NCBI GenBank assembly: GCA_965221075.1
Contig: OZ244865.1
Span: 2,170,001 to 2,234,000 of the forward strand
Reading direction: 5' to 3'
Source: UBA2970 sp965221075
Lineage (GTDB): Bacteria; Verrucomicrobiota; Verrucomicrobiia; Limisphaerales; AAA164-E04
DNA: 64,000 bases
Position numbers and translations under genes: made by a program
Shown here: positions 25,875 through 40,208 of the stretch, one piece after another
Layout: each line of letters starts with the position of its first letter
Position numbering within the stretch: the first letter of the stretch is position 1
Notes under the pieces: model-generated
The model's input: only the letters and a program-made list of their open reading frames with translations
The model's database searches: none
Told to the model about the DNA's origin: nothing

Positions 25875-25932
25875 ACTGTGGGGTTGCGGCATCGCGAAGT
25901 CAAATCCTTTTCCAGTTTTTTTTCGAAAAAAG
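25875..25932 (-). promoter_or_regulatory. Candidate promoter with A-rich UP element for the translation supercluster
   Basis: On the minus strand TTGACT (25903-25898) is followed by a 17-bp spacer and CACAGT (25880-25875). Directly upstream is an A-rich stretch with AAAAAAAA and AAAAGGA (about 25904-25932), resembling the UP element of rRNA promoters. The -10 is a poor match, but the -35, the spacer and the A-tracts fit. tRNA-Thr starts about 145 nt downstream. Confidence 0.5.
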
Positions 25933-25955
25933 CCGCAGGAGGCCGCCGTCCGGGG

Positions 25956-26831
25956 CTATCCCAGGACGATGGCGACGACCCCGCCGACGGCCAGGATCCC
26001 CCCCAGCCAGGCGCGCGCGCCCGGCCGGTCCCCTTCGGCCCAGGCGGCCATCGGTATGACCGCCAGCGGGGTGGTGGCCACGATGGCGAGGACGATCCCG
26101 CTGGGCTGGGTCATCAGGGCCCACTGGAAGCAGGCCACCCCCAGGGTGGGTCCCGCCAGCCCGGTGGTGGCGATCCATCCGGCCGCCGCGGCGGTCATCG
26201 GCCGCCCCGGGCGGCGCGCCCTCAGCCAGAGGAAGGCCAGAAGGCCCACCAGCAGGCCTCCCACGATGCGCTGGTAGGCGACGGTGATCCCGTCCAGCTC
26301 CAGGCCGGCCTCTCCGTTGACCCGGTAGCCCCAGCGGCTGAGGACCGCTCCCAGCCCCTGGCCCGCCGCCGCCAGCGTCCCCCAGAGGCACCCGGCGGCC
26401 AGGGAGCGCCGGTCCAGGTGGCCGGTCTCCGAGGGGGCCAGGGCCATCCCCACCCCCAGGAGGACGGCGGCCCCCCCGAGGGCGTCGAGCCAGGGGATGG
26501 CGCTCCCCAGGAAGACCCACTCGCTCCAGGCGGCGATGGGCGCGGCCAGGCAGTGGACCAGAAGCAGGGTCAGGCGGGAGCCCAGCCGGGGGTAGCTCAG
26601 GTAGAGGGCCACGTCGCCGATCCCCAGCCCGATCAGGCCGCTGAGCAGGAAGATCCACAGGGCGGGGCCCTCCAGCCCCCCGCCCCAGACGTGGGCCCAC
26701 AGGGCCAGCAGGAGCGTGGAGAGGAGCAGGCGCCAGTGGTTGGCCTCCACGCTGCCCACCAGCCGGGCGGCGCGGTTGGCGGAGACCGCCGAGAGGGAGA
26801 ACAGGAAGGTGGTGAGGATGGCGGCGGTCAT
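25956..26831 (-). CDS. EamA/DMT-family transporter
   Basis: Predicted inner-membrane transporter of the drug/metabolite superfamily. The 291 aa product (ATG at 26831) is almost entirely hydrophobic with about ten membrane segments in two EamA halves; the second half includes GLAGPTLGVACFQWALM and IVLAIVATTPLAVIPMAAW, typical of the family. A longer frame adds 18 basic residues that look like non-coding sequence. The substrate cannot be guessed. It ends just before the promoter region of the tRNA/tuf cluster. Confidence 0.85.
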   Translation of the reverse strand: MTAAILTTFLFSLSAVSANRAARLVGSVEANHWRLLLSTLLLALWAHVWGGGLEGPALWIFLLSGLIGLGIGDVALYLSYPRLGSRLTLLLVHCLAAPIAAWSEWVFLGSAIPWLDALGGAAVLLGVGMALAPSETGHLDRRSLAAGCLWGTLAAAGQGLGAVLSRWGYRVNGEAGLELDGITVAYQRIVGGLLVGLLAFLWLRARRPGRPMTAAAAGWIATTGLAGPTLGVACFQWALMTQPSGIVLAIVATTPLAVIPMAAWAEGDRPGARAWLGGILAVGGVVAIVLG

Positions 26832-26878
26832 GGCGCCCCGTGGACAGCTGCGCCGGCGGCTTCCGCCCCGCTGCCGGA

Positions 26879-26907
26879 TTGACATCCCGCCCCCGCCGCC
26901 CTAGCAT
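26879..26907 (+). promoter_or_regulatory. Sigma-70-type promoter upstream of the PFOR gene
   Basis: TTGACA (26879-26884), a 17-bp spacer and TAGCAT (26902-26907) form a near-ideal housekeeping promoter on the plus strand. Transcription would start near 26914, leaving a leader of about 110 nt before the ATG at 27025. A second TAGACT at 27008 is 11 nt before the ATG, with no matching -35. Confidence 0.6.
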
Positions 26908-27024
26908 TGGATCCCGGCGCGTGGGGGCAGCGCTTCCGGCCCGCTGTCCGGCCCGTCGGCTGAGCGATCTCCCGCCGGCGGAAGGGAACGCTGCCAGAGA
27001 GAGACCCTAGACTCCACATCTTAT

Positions 27025-31755
<4,731 letters not shown>

Positions 31756-31860
31756 AGGGGGCATGGGCCGCACCCCGCCATCCGGCTCCGCCGGCGCAGC
31801 CCCCGCCGCGCGGCTGTCCGGCGCTCCCTCCCGGGCGGCAGGAGCCGGAGGGCCGGCCCG

Positions 31861-32604
31861 ATGAGCAAAGACCCGGATCCGTCCGGCGCAGCCCCCTCCC
31901 GCTACCGCCGGGTGCTGGTCAAGCTGAGCGGAGAGAGCCTGGGCGGCCCGGACGGATCGAGCATCTCTCCCGAGATGGTCGTTGGGGTGGCCCGCCAGAT
32001 CGCCCAGATCCGGCGCATGGGGGTCGAGGTGGTGATCGTGATCGGGGGCGGCAACATCTTCCGCGGCAAGGGGAACCTGCAGCAGGAGGTGGAGCGCGCC
32101 ACCGGGGACTACATGGGGATGCTGGCCACGGTGATCAACTCCCTGGCCCTGCAGAGCGCCCTGGAGCGCATCGGGATCGAGACCAGGGTCCAGACCGCCC
32201 TGACCATCCTGCAGGTCGCCGAGCCCTTCATCCGCAGCAAGGCCATCCGGCACCTGGAGGAGGGCCGGGTGGTGATCTTCGGGGCCGGGACCGGCAACCC
32301 GTTCTTCTCCACCGACACCGCCGCCGCGCTGCGGGCCAACGAGATCGGCGCCGAGGTGATCCTCAAGGCCACCAAGGTGGACGGCATCTACGACTCGGAT
32401 CCCATGGTCCACCCCGGGGCCAGGCGCAGGGAGAGCATCACCTACCGGGAGGCCCTCCAGCAGCAGCTCCGGATCATGGACTCCACCGCCTTCTCCCTGT
32501 GCATGGACAACGACATGCCGATCATCGTCTTCGACATCTTCCGCCCCGGAAACCTCAAGCGGGTGATCTCCGGGGAGAAGGTGGGCACCCTGGTGACATC
32601 CTGA
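31861..32604 (+). CDS. pyrH: UMP kinase
   Basis: Phosphorylates UMP to UDP in pyrimidine nucleotide synthesis; an amino-acid-kinase-fold hexamer. The 247 aa product has VLVKLSGESLGG, VVIVIGGGNIFRGK, GVEVVIV, GAGTGNPFFSTDTAAALRA and KVDGIYDSDP, all diagnostic of bacterial PyrH. frr follows after 19 nt, a common pairing, although the usual rpsB-tsf neighbours are absent here. The first 14 residues are non-conserved. Confidence 0.97.
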   Translation: MSKDPDPSGAAPSRYRRVLVKLSGESLGGPDGSSISPEMVVGVARQIAQIRRMGVEVVIVIGGGNIFRGKGNLQQEVERATGDYMGMLATVINSLALQSALERIGIETRVQTALTILQVAEPFIRSKAIRHLEEGRVVIFGAGTGNPFFSTDTAAALRANEIGAEVILKATKVDGIYDSDPMVHPGARRRESITYREALQQQLRIMDSTAFSLCMDNDMPIIVFDIFRPGNLKRVISGEKVGTLVTS

Positions 32605-32623
32605 ACCGCTGACTGAAAGGACC

Positions 32624-33184
32624 ATGCCAAGAGACGTCATTCTGAAGGAGGCCGAGGCCAAGATGCGGAAGAGCGAGGAGGTGGTGACCCACGAGTTCGC
32701 CGGCATCCGCACCGGCAAGGCTTCGCCCGCCCTGATCGAGAACGTGCTGGTGGACGTCTACGGGCAGCAGATGCGGATCCGGGAGCTGGCGGGGATCACC
32801 ACGCCCCAGCCCCGCACCCTGCTGGTCCAGCCCTGGGATCTCGGAACCCTCGCCCAGATCGAGAAGGCCATCCAGAAGGCCAACCTGGGCCTCAATCCCG
32901 CGGTCGACAAGAAGTTCATTCGCATCGTGCTCCCCGAGCTGAGCGAGGAGCGCCGCAAGGAATTCTCCCGGGTGGTGCGCAAGATGGCGGAGGACGGAAA
33001 GGTGGCCGTCCGCCATGTCCGCCGCGAGGCCATGGAGCACCTCAAGAACGAGACCAAGTCCGGCGCCATCACCGAGGACGATCGCTCGGCGGGAGAGCGC
33101 GAGATCCAGAAGCTGACCGACCGCTATGTGGGCCGCATCGACGACCATATGAAGAAGAAGGAGAAGGACATCATGACCCTGTAG
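32624..33184 (+). CDS. frr: Ribosome recycling factor
   Basis: Acts with EF-G to split post-termination ribosomes. The 186 aa product fits the family: FAGIRTGKASPALIENVLVD (tRNA-mimic region), QPWDLGTLAQIEKAIQKANL, PELSEERRKEFSRVVRKMAE and the C-terminal DDRSAGEREIQKLTDRYV. Its stop codon runs straight into a palindrome, so transcription of pyrH-frr probably ends there. Confidence 0.98.
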   Translation: MPRDVILKEAEAKMRKSEEVVTHEFAGIRTGKASPALIENVLVDVYGQQMRIRELAGITTPQPRTLLVQPWDLGTLAQIEKAIQKANLGLNPAVDKKFIRIVLPELSEERRKEFSRVVRKMAEDGKVAVRHVRREAMEHLKNETKSGAITEDDRSAGEREIQKLTDRYVGRIDDHMKKKEKDIMTL

Positions 33185-33242
33185 CGGGGGGATCCCCCCG
33201 CCAGGGCCCGCCCTGGATCCCGGGCCGCGGCTTCCGGGATCC
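33184..33242. terminator. Cluster of overlapping palindromes after frr
   Basis: Three back-to-back inverted repeats: GCGGGGGGATCCCCCCGC (33184-33201, perfect), CCAGGG-x4-CCCTGG (33201-33216), and GGATCCCGG-x10-CCGGGATCC (33215-33242, 9-bp stem). They lie between convergent genes (frr and the ftsB-like gene) and could terminate or insulate both. None is followed by a T-run, so Rho-independent termination is not proven. Confidence 0.45.
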
Positions 33243-33433
33243 GGAGGCTCCCCCCGGATCCCGCATGGCCGCCCTGCGCGGCACGTCCCGGCTCCGGCGG
33301 CCCGGGCGAAGCCGCTATGCCGGCCGGCGAGGGGCCGGCCCCTCCGCCTCGGCGCGCTGCTGCAGCCCGGAGGGAATGTCCTGCCAGGGCCGGGAATTCC
33401 AGGCGATCGGCGGGATGCCCGCCCCGGCCCGGC

Positions 33434-33730
33434 TCAGGGCTCGAAGCGCACCACCGTCTCTCCCGGACGGGCCAGCATGAGCACCTCCCGTGCCAGCCTC
33501 TCCACGGTATTGGTGTCGTTGAGGAGGTCGTGGAGATCCTGCTCCAGCTCCTCGCCGATCCGCCTCTCCTGCTCCACCCGCTTCTCCAGGGCCAGGATCT
33601 CGCGCCTCAGCTCCTCGTTCTTGCGGGCGGCCGGCATGTACCAGAAGGACACCATCAGGTAGCTGGCCACCGCCAGCGCCGACATCGAGAGCAGCGTGGG
33701 AAGGAAGGGGATTCTAGCCGGTTGCTTCAT
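33434..33730 (-). CDS. FtsB/DivIC-like septum formation initiator protein
   Basis: Short bitopic membrane protein of 98 aa: basic N-terminus, one transmembrane segment (TLLSMSALAVASYLMVSFWY), a coiled coil (about residues 34-70, ARKNEELRREILALEKRVEQ onward) and a C-terminal NTVERLAREVLMLARPGE block as in FtsB/DivIC. These proteins link early and late divisome components. It lies downstream of murJ, another envelope-growth gene, with a 9-nt gap. Confidence 0.82.
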   Translation of the reverse strand: MKQPARIPFLPTLLSMSALAVASYLMVSFWYMPAARKNEELRREILALEKRVEQERRIGEELEQDLHDLLNDTNTVERLAREVLMLARPGETVVRFEP

Positions 33731-33739
33731 GGCTGCGCA

Positions 33740-35326
33740 TCAGTCGTTCCTCGAATTTCCGCCAAAGAGCCTTCTCGCCAGGGAGGAGGCCAGGGACAGG
33801 GACTCCTGCGCCGAGCCCACCCTCCACCACAGGGAGAGCCCCAGGTAGAGGACGCCTCCCAGGATCAGGGGAGCGAACACCCCCGCCAGCCTGGCCGAGA
33901 GGGCCTCGTGCCCCATCCATCCCTCGATCCACCGGTGGCATCCCCACGCCAGGCACCCGGCCGCAGCGGCGGCGGCCAGCACCGCTCCCAGGGATCCCAG
34001 CATGTCGCGGTAGCTGAGCTGGGGCAGCCTGCGCCTCAGTCCCAGGGCCAGCAGGCAGAGGTTGAGCATGGAGGAGATCGTGTTGGCTATCCCCAGCCCA
34101 CCCTCCTCCAGGTAGGGCACCAGGGGGATCGCCAGGGCGGCGTTGGCCGCGAAGCAGTACACGCTGTAGCGCATCGGGGTCTTCACGTCCCCCATCGCGA
34201 AGTAGGCTCGGGCGGCGACGTTGACCAGGGAGAAGGAGACCAGCCCCGGCACCAGGCAGCGAAGGGCGAAGCGGCAGCGCTCGGTCGAGGTTTCGTCGAA
34301 CTCCCCGTACTGGAAGAGGAGCCGCACGATCGGCTCCGCCAGGACGAAGAGCATCGAAGCCGCCAGGCAGTTGGCGAAGATCACATGCCCCATCCCCTCC
34401 TTGAGCGTCCGGCAGAACTCGGGATACCGGTTCCTGGCCGCCAGGCCGCTCAGGGCGGTGAGCATGAAGGTGGCCAGGGAGATGCCGATCACCCCCTGGG
34501 GTAGCTCCATCAGGCGCACCGCGTACTCGTAGGAGGCCACGATGTGGTCTTCCTGCCGGAAGGCGATCCACTGGGTGAACACCACGTTGATCTGGAAGGC
34601 GGCCACGCCGACGATCCCGGCCGCCATCCTGCGGGAGATCTCCCCCACCGACGGGTGGCGCCAGGGAGCCGTGAACCGGGGACGGAAGCCCTCCCTCGCC
34701 AGCAGCGGAAGCTGGAAGACCATCTGGACGAGACCGGCCAGCAGCACTCCAGCCACCAGGCCGAAGATCTGGTCCTCCAGCCTCGTTCCCATGAGCGGGG
34801 CCAGGACCAGCACCGCAGCGATGGCGATCACGTTGAGCATGGTCGCGCCGAGGGCTGGGACGAAGAAGTGGCCCCGGACATTGCAGATGCCCATCAGCAC
34901 CGCCGCCAGGCACACCATCAGCACATAGGGGGACATCAGGCGCAGCAGCTCGAAGAAGAGGCGGTTCCGCTCGGTCATCCCCTCCCCGAGCCAGAGAGCC
35001 AGGGAGCAGATCCCGGCCAGGAGAAGCACCGAGGCGCTGCAAAGGCAGAAGATCAGCGACAGGGCGGCGCTGGCCGCCTGCCACATGGAATCCCGGCCCT
35101 GGCGCACCTCGGTCTCCTTGAGGATGGGGACCAGGGCCGCCGAAAGGGCCCCCTCCCCGAGCAGCCGGCGGAACAGGTTGGGGATCTGGAACGCGAAGTA
35201 GAAGGCGCTGGCGACCCAGGTGTCCCCCATGAAGCGGGCGTAGATCATCACCCGGACCATGCCCAGTATCCGGCTCAGCATGGTGGCGGCCCCCAGGGAG
35301 CCGCTCGCTTTGAGCATTCTGGACAC
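33740..35326 (-). CDS. murJ: Lipid II flippase MurJ
   Basis: MOP-superfamily flippase moving lipid II across the inner membrane for peptidoglycan synthesis. The 528 aa product has about 14 hydrophobic segments; N-terminal TMLSRILGMVRVMIYARFMG, IPNLFRRLLGEGALSAALVP and MELPQGVIGISLATFMLTAL are family signatures. The GTG at 35326 gives VSRMLKASGSLG, matching the MurJ start; an ATG 9 nt later is an alternative. It lies between folA and the ftsB-like gene, closely spaced. Confidence 0.95.
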   Translation of the reverse strand: MSRMLKASGSLGAATMLSRILGMVRVMIYARFMGDTWVASAFYFAFQIPNLFRRLLGEGALSAALVPILKETEVRQGRDSMWQAASAALSLIFCLCSASVLLLAGICSLALWLGEGMTERNRLFFELLRLMSPYVLMVCLAAVLMGICNVRGHFFVPALGATMLNVIAIAAVLVLAPLMGTRLEDQIFGLVAGVLLAGLVQMVFQLPLLAREGFRPRFTAPWRHPSVGEISRRMAAGIVGVAAFQINVVFTQWIAFRQEDHIVASYEYAVRLMELPQGVIGISLATFMLTALSGLAARNRYPEFCRTLKEGMGHVIFANCLAASMLFVLAEPIVRLLFQYGEFDETSTERCRFALRCLVPGLVSFSLVNVAARAYFAMGDVKTPMRYSVYCFAANAALAIPLVPYLEEGGLGIANTISSMLNLCLLALGLRRRLPQLSYRDMLGSLGAVLAAAAAAGCLAWGCHRWIEGWMGHEALSARLAGVFAPLILGGVLYLGLSLWWRVGSAQESLSLASSLARRLFGGNSRND

Positions 35327-35337
35327 GCCGCGACGCC

Positions 35338-35901
35338 CTAGCCCGCCTTCCGCAGATAGCGCTCGACCCGGAACTCCTCATGCTCCAGCAGCACCTCGGC
35401 GAGCTCGAATCCATCCAGGGAGGGGAGGAAGCGGTCCCCCTCCACGTCGAGAAAGACTCGGGAGCAGAACAGCTCGGAGCACCGGGGAAGCAGCTGGCGG
35501 TAGATCTCGGCTCCGCCGCAGACGAAGATCCGGGGCGGACCCTCTGACCAGCTCTCCAGCCAGTCCTCCAGGTTCGAGAGGGAGGAGAGCAGGTAGTCCT
35601 GCTTCCTGCCGGGAGGCTCCCTCCCCTCGGGGCTCCATGGACGGAATCCCTCGAAGCCCGGGGATGTCGGCCGCTCCTGCTGCGCGGCTCTGCGGGAAAG
35701 CACCAGGTGGGTGCGCCCGTCCAGGCTCCGGGGCAGGCCCAGGTAGGTGGAGCGCCCCATCAGCACATGGCTCCCCATGGTCTTGCGGCGGAACCAGCGC
35801 AGCTCGTCGGGAATGTTCCACGGGATCCCTCCCTTCCGGCCGATCACGCCGTTGCCGGAGACGGCGGCAATGGCATGGAAGCAAGATCGTGCCCCTGGCA
35901 T
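35338..35901 (-). CDS. folA: Dihydrofolate reductase
   Basis: Reduces dihydrofolate with NADPH to supply tetrahydrofolate for thymidylate synthesis. The 187 aa product has AAVSGNGVIGRKGGIPWNIP, ELRWFRRKTMGSHVLMGRST, and IFVCGGAEIYRQLLP. It is about 25 residues longer than E. coli DHFR because of a central insertion (about residues 72-105) rich in Gly, Pro and Arg. thyA, the enzyme that consumes and regenerates its substrate, is directly upstream. Confidence 0.95.
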   Translation of the reverse strand: MPGARSCFHAIAAVSGNGVIGRKGGIPWNIPDELRWFRRKTMGSHVLMGRSTYLGLPRSLDGRTHLVLSRRAAQQERPTSPGFEGFRPWSPEGREPPGRKQDYLLSSLSNLEDWLESWSEGPPRIFVCGGAEIYRQLLPRCSELFCSRVFLDVEGDRFLPSLDGFELAEVLLEHEEFRVERYLRKAG

Positions 35902-36016
35902 CGGTGTCGAGGATCGCTGCGGGCCCCATGCCCACGGCCTACCCTACCCCATTACCACGGCGCTTTCCCCCTGCGTCGCCGGCAAAATGGCGGGGAAGCG
36001 GCCCTCGGGCCCGGAT

Positions 36017-36811
36017 TCAGACCGCCACCCGGGCGGCGATGTGGGGATGGGGATGGTAGCCCTCCAGGGAGATGTCCTCGGCAGAGAAGGCGTGGATGTC
36101 CTCCACCCCGGGGTTGAGACGCAGGACGGGCAGATCCTTCGGAGCGCGCCGGAGCTGGAGCCGGGCCTGCTCCCGGTGGTTCCGGTAGAGATGCAGGTCG
36201 CCGAAGGTGTGGATGAATTCCGCCGGCCTCAGCCCGCACACCTGGGCCACCATCATGGTCAGGAGGGCGTAGGAGGCGATGTTGAAGGGCACTCCCAGGA
36301 AGATGTCGGCGCTGCGCTGGTAGAGCTGGCAGCTCAGCTCGCCGCGATGCACGTAGAACTGGAACAGGCAGTGGCAGGGAGGCAGGGCCATCCCGTCGAT
36401 CTCGCCGGGATTCCAGGCCGAGACGATGTGCCTCCTGCTCTCGGGCCGCCGGCGGATCTGATCGATCACCCGGTCGATCTGGTGGATGGAGCCGCCCCCT
36501 CCGCTCTTCCAGTCGCACCACTGGGCTCCGTAGATCCTCCCCAGATCCCCGTTCTCGTCGGCCCACTCGTCCCAGATCCGGACCCCATGCGCCTTCAGGT
36601 AGGCGACGTTGGTGTCTCCCCTGAGGAACCAGAGCAGCTCGTGGACGATGGAATGGAAGTGGAGCTTCTTGGTGGTCAGCAGGGGGAAGCCCTCCCGCAG
36701 GCTGTAGCGGACCTGGGCCCCGAACACCGACCAGGTGCCCACCCCGGTGCGATCCTCCCTTTCCTGTCCCTCGTCCAGGACGGTCCGGAGCAATCCCAGG
36801 TACTGCTTCAT
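36017..36811 (-). CDS. thyA: Thymidylate synthase
   Basis: Converts dUMP to dTMP using methylene-tetrahydrofolate. The 264 aa length equals the E. coli enzyme and the catalytic cysteine is at the same number, C146 in ALPPCHCLFQFY. Other motifs: REDRTGVGTWSVFGAQVRY, FHSIVHELLWFLRGDTNV, RSADIFLGVPFNIASYALL and HTFGDLHLYRNH. It precedes folA by 115 nt on the same strand. Confidence 0.98.
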   Translation of the reverse strand: MKQYLGLLRTVLDEGQEREDRTGVGTWSVFGAQVRYSLREGFPLLTTKKLHFHSIVHELLWFLRGDTNVAYLKAHGVRIWDEWADENGDLGRIYGAQWCDWKSGGGGSIHQIDRVIDQIRRRPESRRHIVSAWNPGEIDGMALPPCHCLFQFYVHRGELSCQLYQRSADIFLGVPFNIASYALLTMMVAQVCGLRPAEFIHTFGDLHLYRNHREQARLQLRRAPKDLPVLRLNPGVEDIHAFSAEDISLEGYHPHPHIAARVAV

Positions 36812-36942
36812 GGCAGGGCCGGAGCGCCGGCGCCCGGCTCAGGCGAGGACCGGGCGCCCGGAGCCCCGATTCAATCCCTCCCGGGCGCCGGGATCGATCC
36901 ATTTTTCCCTGCCAGAGCCCCCCGCCGCCCTAGAATCCCCCC

Positions 36943-37455
36943 ATGAGGCCCCTGCCCCGCTCCCGTTCCTGCTTCGCCTGCGGCAGGCGCAATCCCCACG
37001 GGCTGCACCTGTCCTTCGAGACCGACGGAACCGTCGTCTCCACCGCCTGGACTCCCCAGCCGCACCACTCGGGCTTCATCGACACCGTGCACGGCGGAGT
37101 CCTGGCCACCGTGCTGGACGAGATCATGGCGTGGACCTGCGGCGCGGTCGGTGGCCGCTTCGCCTACTCGGTGGAGATCGGCCTGCGCTTCTCGAATCCC
37201 CTGCGTCCCGGCACGCCGACCCGGGGGACGGGGAGGATCCGGGAGAGCCGGGGGAGCAGGATCTTCCGCGCCGAGGCCACCCTCGTGGCCGCGGCCGGCG
37301 AGATCGCCTCGGCGAAGGGCACCTACCTGGCCATCCCCCGCAAGGAGGAGGCGCGCCTGCGGGACGAGCTGGACGAGGAGGAAAGGGAGCTATGGGAAAG
37401 GATGAGGCAGGAAGGGAGCGGGGATTGCCAGGCAGGAGGCTCTCTGCCACCCTGA
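36943..37455 (+). CDS. PaaI-type hotdog-fold thioesterase
   Basis: Probable acyl-CoA thioesterase of 170 aa. The N-terminal CFACGRRNPHGLHLSF, the catalytic-region HGGVLATVLDEIMAWTC and the strand KGTYLAI are typical of the PaaI/YbgC hotdog family. The C-terminus has an acidic helix not seen in short members. A TAGAAT box lies 6 nt upstream of the ATG. The sulfatase start lies 11 nt after the stop, so the two probably form an operon, but a functional link is not evident. Confidence 0.85.
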   Translation: MRPLPRSRSCFACGRRNPHGLHLSFETDGTVVSTAWTPQPHHSGFIDTVHGGVLATVLDEIMAWTCGAVGGRFAYSVEIGLRFSNPLRPGTPTRGTGRIRESRGSRIFRAEATLVAAAGEIASAKGTYLAIPRKEEARLRDELDEEERELWERMRQEGSGDCQAGGSLPP

Positions 37456-37466
37456 GGCCCCTTCCC

Positions 37467-39218
<1,752 letters not shown>

Positions 39219-39446
39219 ACTCCGCTTCCACGGAGCCTTTCTCCGGCAGCGCCCGAAGCAGGGCGGCACGGAGCGGCCGAAGCGGAGAGCGATCCGGAAG
39301 GTGCGTGGGCCGGAATCCACGGCCCCGCCGAAGGTCCGCAGCAGAAGGGATTCCCGGCCAGGGAGGTCCAGGCCTCCGTGGACCGGCCGCCCGGCGCCCT
39401 TCCATCCGATCCGCCCTCCATGCAGGATCCATGCTCCGGGAGCCGG

Positions 39447-40208
39447 TCACTTCCCCGCGCTCCATCCGCCGTCGATGCAGAAGGCGGTGCCGGTGACGAA
39501 GGCCGAGGCGTCCGAGGCCAGGTAGAGGGCGGCGTCGGCGATCTCCTCGGGAGTGCCCATGCGCCCCAGAGCCTGGGTGGAGGCCATTTCCTCGCGCGCG
39601 GCCTGGGGATCGGGATACTCCCCGAGCCTCTCTGCCACGAACGGGGTCTCCACCCGGCCGGGGCAGATGGCGTTGCAGCGGATGCCCTGCCTGGCGTGAT
39701 CCAGGGCCAGGCTCTTGGTCAGGCCCACCACCGCGAACTTGGTGGTGCAGTAGGCCAGCCGGTCCCGTACCCCCACCACGCCTCCGATCGAGGCCAGGTT
39801 CACGATGTTTCCCGATCCCGCCTCGATCATCGAGGGGAGGAAGGCCCGGCATAGGTTGAAGACGCCCCGGACGTTGACCCGGTAGAGGCGGTCGAGGTCC
39901 TCGGACTCGGTCTGCAGCAGGGTGCCGACATGGCCGATGCCGGCGTTGTTGACCAGAACCTGCAGGGGCCCCTCCCCGAGGACCTCGTCGGCGCAGCCGC
40001 GGCAGGCCCCGGGATCGGAGACGTCCAGGGCCAGGGAGCTCGCGCTCGGGCCGAGCTCGCGGCAGACCCGGGCGGCTCCCTCCGCGTCCCGATCCACCAG
40101 CACCACCCGTGCGCCCGCTCCGACGAAGATCCGGGCGATGGCCTCGCCGATCCCCCGGGCCGCTCCGGTGACCAGGGCCCTCCTGCCCCGGAGTTCGAGG
40201 CCGGCCAC
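39447..40208 (-). CDS. Short-chain dehydrogenase/reductase (classical SDR)
   Basis: NAD(P)-dependent oxidoreductase of 253 aa. Cofactor motif TGAARGIG (14-21), NNAG (87-90), and the catalytic S140, Y153, K157 are intact, with Asp39 after the second strand favouring NAD. The GTG start at 40208 immediately follows the TAG of the upstream PVC dehydrogenase, so translation is likely coupled. The substrate is unknown; sugar or polyol oxidation would fit the neighbour. Confidence 0.93.
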   Translation of the reverse strand: MAGLELRGRRALVTGAARGIGEAIARIFVGAGARVVLVDRDAEGAARVCRELGPSASSLALDVSDPGACRGCADEVLGEGPLQVLVNNAGIGHVGTLLQTESEDLDRLYRVNVRGVFNLCRAFLPSMIEAGSGNIVNLASIGGVVGVRDRLAYCTTKFAVVGLTKSLALDHARQGIRCNAICPGRVETPFVAERLGEYPDPQAAREEMASTQALGRMGTPEEIADAALYLASDASAFVTGTAFCIDGGWSAGK

